From positions 26,283,419 through 26,347,418 of the forward strand of contig OY987243.1 of the NCBI GenBank assembly GCA_963920765.1: a stretch of 64,000 nucleotides of DNA, written 5' to 3'. The DNA is from Ulota crispa. Lineage: Eukaryota; Streptophyta; Bryopsida; Orthotrichales; Orthotrichaceae. Shown here in pieces: positions 62,106 to 64,000 of this stretch. Below the pieces are notes generated by a model, which was not told the origin of the DNA, did no database searches, and was given only the letters and a program-made list of their open reading frames with translations. Position 1 is the first letter of the stretch. Each line of letters begins with the position of its first letter. A program made the position numbers and the translations under genes.

Positions 62106-63592
62106 TTAGTATCCACTGTTGTTGGAGGAGCGCTCCTGCATCTCGGAGATGATCAAGGGAGTGTACTGAATACTGCGCTGGTCAATAGGCAGCTGGCCAC
62201 TCTTACTCAGTTCCTCACACTCTTCCCTCAGGATGTCCAGAATGCCAGTCTCCTCGTCCACCCCAAGCACTACTGACTCTGTTCGCTCCAGCTTCAGCTT
62301 CATTCCGTAAAAGAGGCGCATCACAAACTTATCAATGGGGTCTCCGTACTCATCTCCCCAGCATTGCTTCTTCCGATGCCTTAACTCGGAGTTTGCCAGT
62401 GCGGATGCCCGCCATATGTAGGCTCCAAAATTCTCCTTCATCCTGCGCTTGTGGGCTGTCGACAGCCATTCCTCAAGTCTGGCATGCCTGTTCATGAACA
62501 CAAGAAAAGGCTGTCAATTGGGTTTTTTTTTTTTGTTTTTTTTGTTGTAAATTTGGACAATTTTAGTCAATTTAGACATGTCAATTCAAACAATGTTTTC
62601 TAGGTCACAAGACATCTTGTGAGATGTGAGGAGAATATTCATTCATAAGGGGTACTTAAGGCTTCTCAGAGAATGAAAAGAGAATGGAGATTGAGAAGTT
62701 GTGGAGAGAAAAGAGGAGTCAATAGGAGCTCATTCTTTGTAAAGATGGTGTGACACCCCATTTGTTAGTTTTGGAGAATGAGAATGAGAATGGCCAATGA
62801 TTACTTGCTTTCAGAAGATGCAGTAATTATTACGCTCTAGCTCCACCAACGGGAATAGTTAATTGACAATAAAAACAAGCACAATAAGGTGAAATGTGGG
62901 TAAGTTGTGAGAGGTGAAACTTCTCCTGCTAAACTTTTCACCGCCCCATTCTTCACCTCCAAAGGAGAAGAATGGAGCAGTGAGAAGTTTAGCAAGTTAA
63001 CAAAAACAGAAGCTTCGGCATCCAACACCAAAGCAACACATTTGCATTCTCATTCTCCACATGCAACCAAGGAAGTGCTGTGACTGTCCTTAGTCTTTTC
63101 CGAAACCAATTTTTTTGGGATACTTAATTTTATATTTGTGAGAATATTTTTAATGATTTCAAGAGAATTTTTTTTATAATTCTTTTGAGATGTTTTTATC
63201 ACTGATGTGAAGTCTTGAAGAAACCATCATAAAATTCACTCAAAATCACCTAATAACTTTGGAAAATGAAATAATTCAAAAGTCCCAAAATTGGGGGTTT
63301 GATTTTTTCCCAAATTAATGAATATTGCGTTGCCATGGATTATGGAGCGCTAGACAAATTAAACATATGTGAAACTCCATAAAAAATCTTCACAAACCTG
63401 TAATTCTGGTGTTCATCAGGCGGCACTTGCCGCAAAATAGGATGATGTTCCCAATCCACTGGCAGCGCACAAGCTTCTCCTCTATGGAAACTATGCCGAT
63501 CAAGCCACGACATGCCTGGGCGCAAATAATCCTTTGAGTTGTTGACATAATCAGTGCTATCTTGATGGGTCTCATTGCTGACATGATCACAA
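62106..63592 (-). CDS. Unrecognised plant gene, two 3' exons
   Basis: Exons 63592-63398 and 62487-62106 (TAA), joined by a GT-AG intron of about 0.9 kb that splits an Arg codon. Together they give about 192 residues of the C-terminal part. The first exon encodes RPGMSWLDRHSFHRGEA, then WEHHPILRQVPPDEHQNYR. The second encodes RLEEWLSTAHKRRMKENFG, an acidic region (LREECEELSKSGQ) and a polar end. The mixed charge and lack of repeats look like a real soluble protein, but I do not recognise the family. The upstream acceptor (catgacag at 63600-63593) is plausible. The 5' part probably lies beyond 64000. Both exons border family S repeat ends. Confidence 0.5.
62488..63397 (-). other. Intron of the unrecognised gene, with a family S end
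   Basis: Contains a poly(T) stretch (62521-62545) and, at 63268-63330, a family S right end (ttttttcccaaattaatgaata) about 70 bp from the splice donor. Confidence 0.45.
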
Positions 63593-63664
63593 CTGTCATG
63601 AATACCATATTAGGTAATTTGGGAAAAACCAAGGGACCATTTTGTATTCCACCTTAATCTTACA

Positions 63665-63944
63665 TAAGGTATGTACACCCATAAGCGTCAATCTAAGGGT
63701 TTTGAACATGATGAGTATCAACAAGCAGCTAGCAAATTATAGGATCCTATTAGGAACAGAAAAATAATAAGTTTGCACTTTTGAATGTATTATTTGGATA
63801 CTGTGAGAATAAGTTGTGAATTTTTAAAAGAGCAAACTGCCATTGCACCCATAACCAACATTAAGGTTTCATGTTCACAGATTTTCCAAGATTTCAGAGG
63901 TGATGGTTATGGAGACACTGACGCTTATGGGTGTACATACCTTA
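63665..63944. mobile_element. MITE family C copy 4
   Basis: Ends TAAGGTATGTACACCCATAA and cgcttatgggtgtacatacctta. The paired changes in both ends (tgta for ggag) keep the inverted repeat matched. The body is slightly shorter than the other copies. Confidence 0.75.
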
Positions 63945-64000
63945 TAATAAATTTAGGTATAGCTATAGCTCAAAATTGTAATTATTTGAAATTCTTGGAA

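Overview
This window is nuclear DNA from a land plant. The evidence is the gene set: a plant-type two-LIM protein, a type-B phosphorelay response regulator, CULLIN 3 and a PTI1-like kinase, all with plant-style GT-AG introns. Between the genes lie long AT-rich stretches. The species cannot be read from the sequence. The long intergenic spaces and the transposon mix would suit a large-genome non-seed plant such as a lycophyte, fern or bryophyte, but that is a weak inference.

Layout. 1-1.65 kb looks like the duplicated 5' leader of a minus-strand gene lying off the left edge. 1.77-8.5 kb is transposon-derived. 8.9-11.1 kb (+) is a five-exon LIM gene. 12.2-16.9 kb is a MITE cluster. 18.2-22.6 kb (-) is a five-exon type-B response regulator. 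23-33 kb is intergenic and holds several TTAA-flanked elements and a dead Tc1-type transposon (30.2-31.8 kb). 34.1-36.7 kb (+) is an intact two-exon CUL3. 37.4-46 kb is intergenic with nested elements. 46.7-50.2 kb (-) is a PTI1-like kinase with six coding exons and probably a leader reaching to about 52.6 kb. 53-61.8 kb is repeats and unique AT-rich sequence, with one short minus-strand ORF at 56.9 kb that may encode a small mitochondrial membrane protein. 62.1-63.6 kb (-) holds two 3' exons of a gene I do not recognise.

The genes do not form a pathway. They are independent housekeeping or signalling genes: actin bundling, cytokinin-type transcriptional output, ubiquitin ligase scaffold, and a receptor-associated kinase.

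The notable content is the mobile DNA. At least eleven short elements are bounded by TTAA and have CCC...GGG ends. That is the signature of piggyBac, a superfamily I do not know as a usual plant resident. A separate relic encodes a Tc1-type (DD34E) transposase rather than the DD39D type usual for plant mariners. Three further families have long terminal inverted repeats, and copies of each show 9-10 bp target duplications, as in Mutator. One CACTA-type MITE has a perfect 3-bp duplication. Several insertions are nested, and one Mutator-type copy sits in the last intron of the kinase gene. Four gene 5' regions also carry local tandem duplications.
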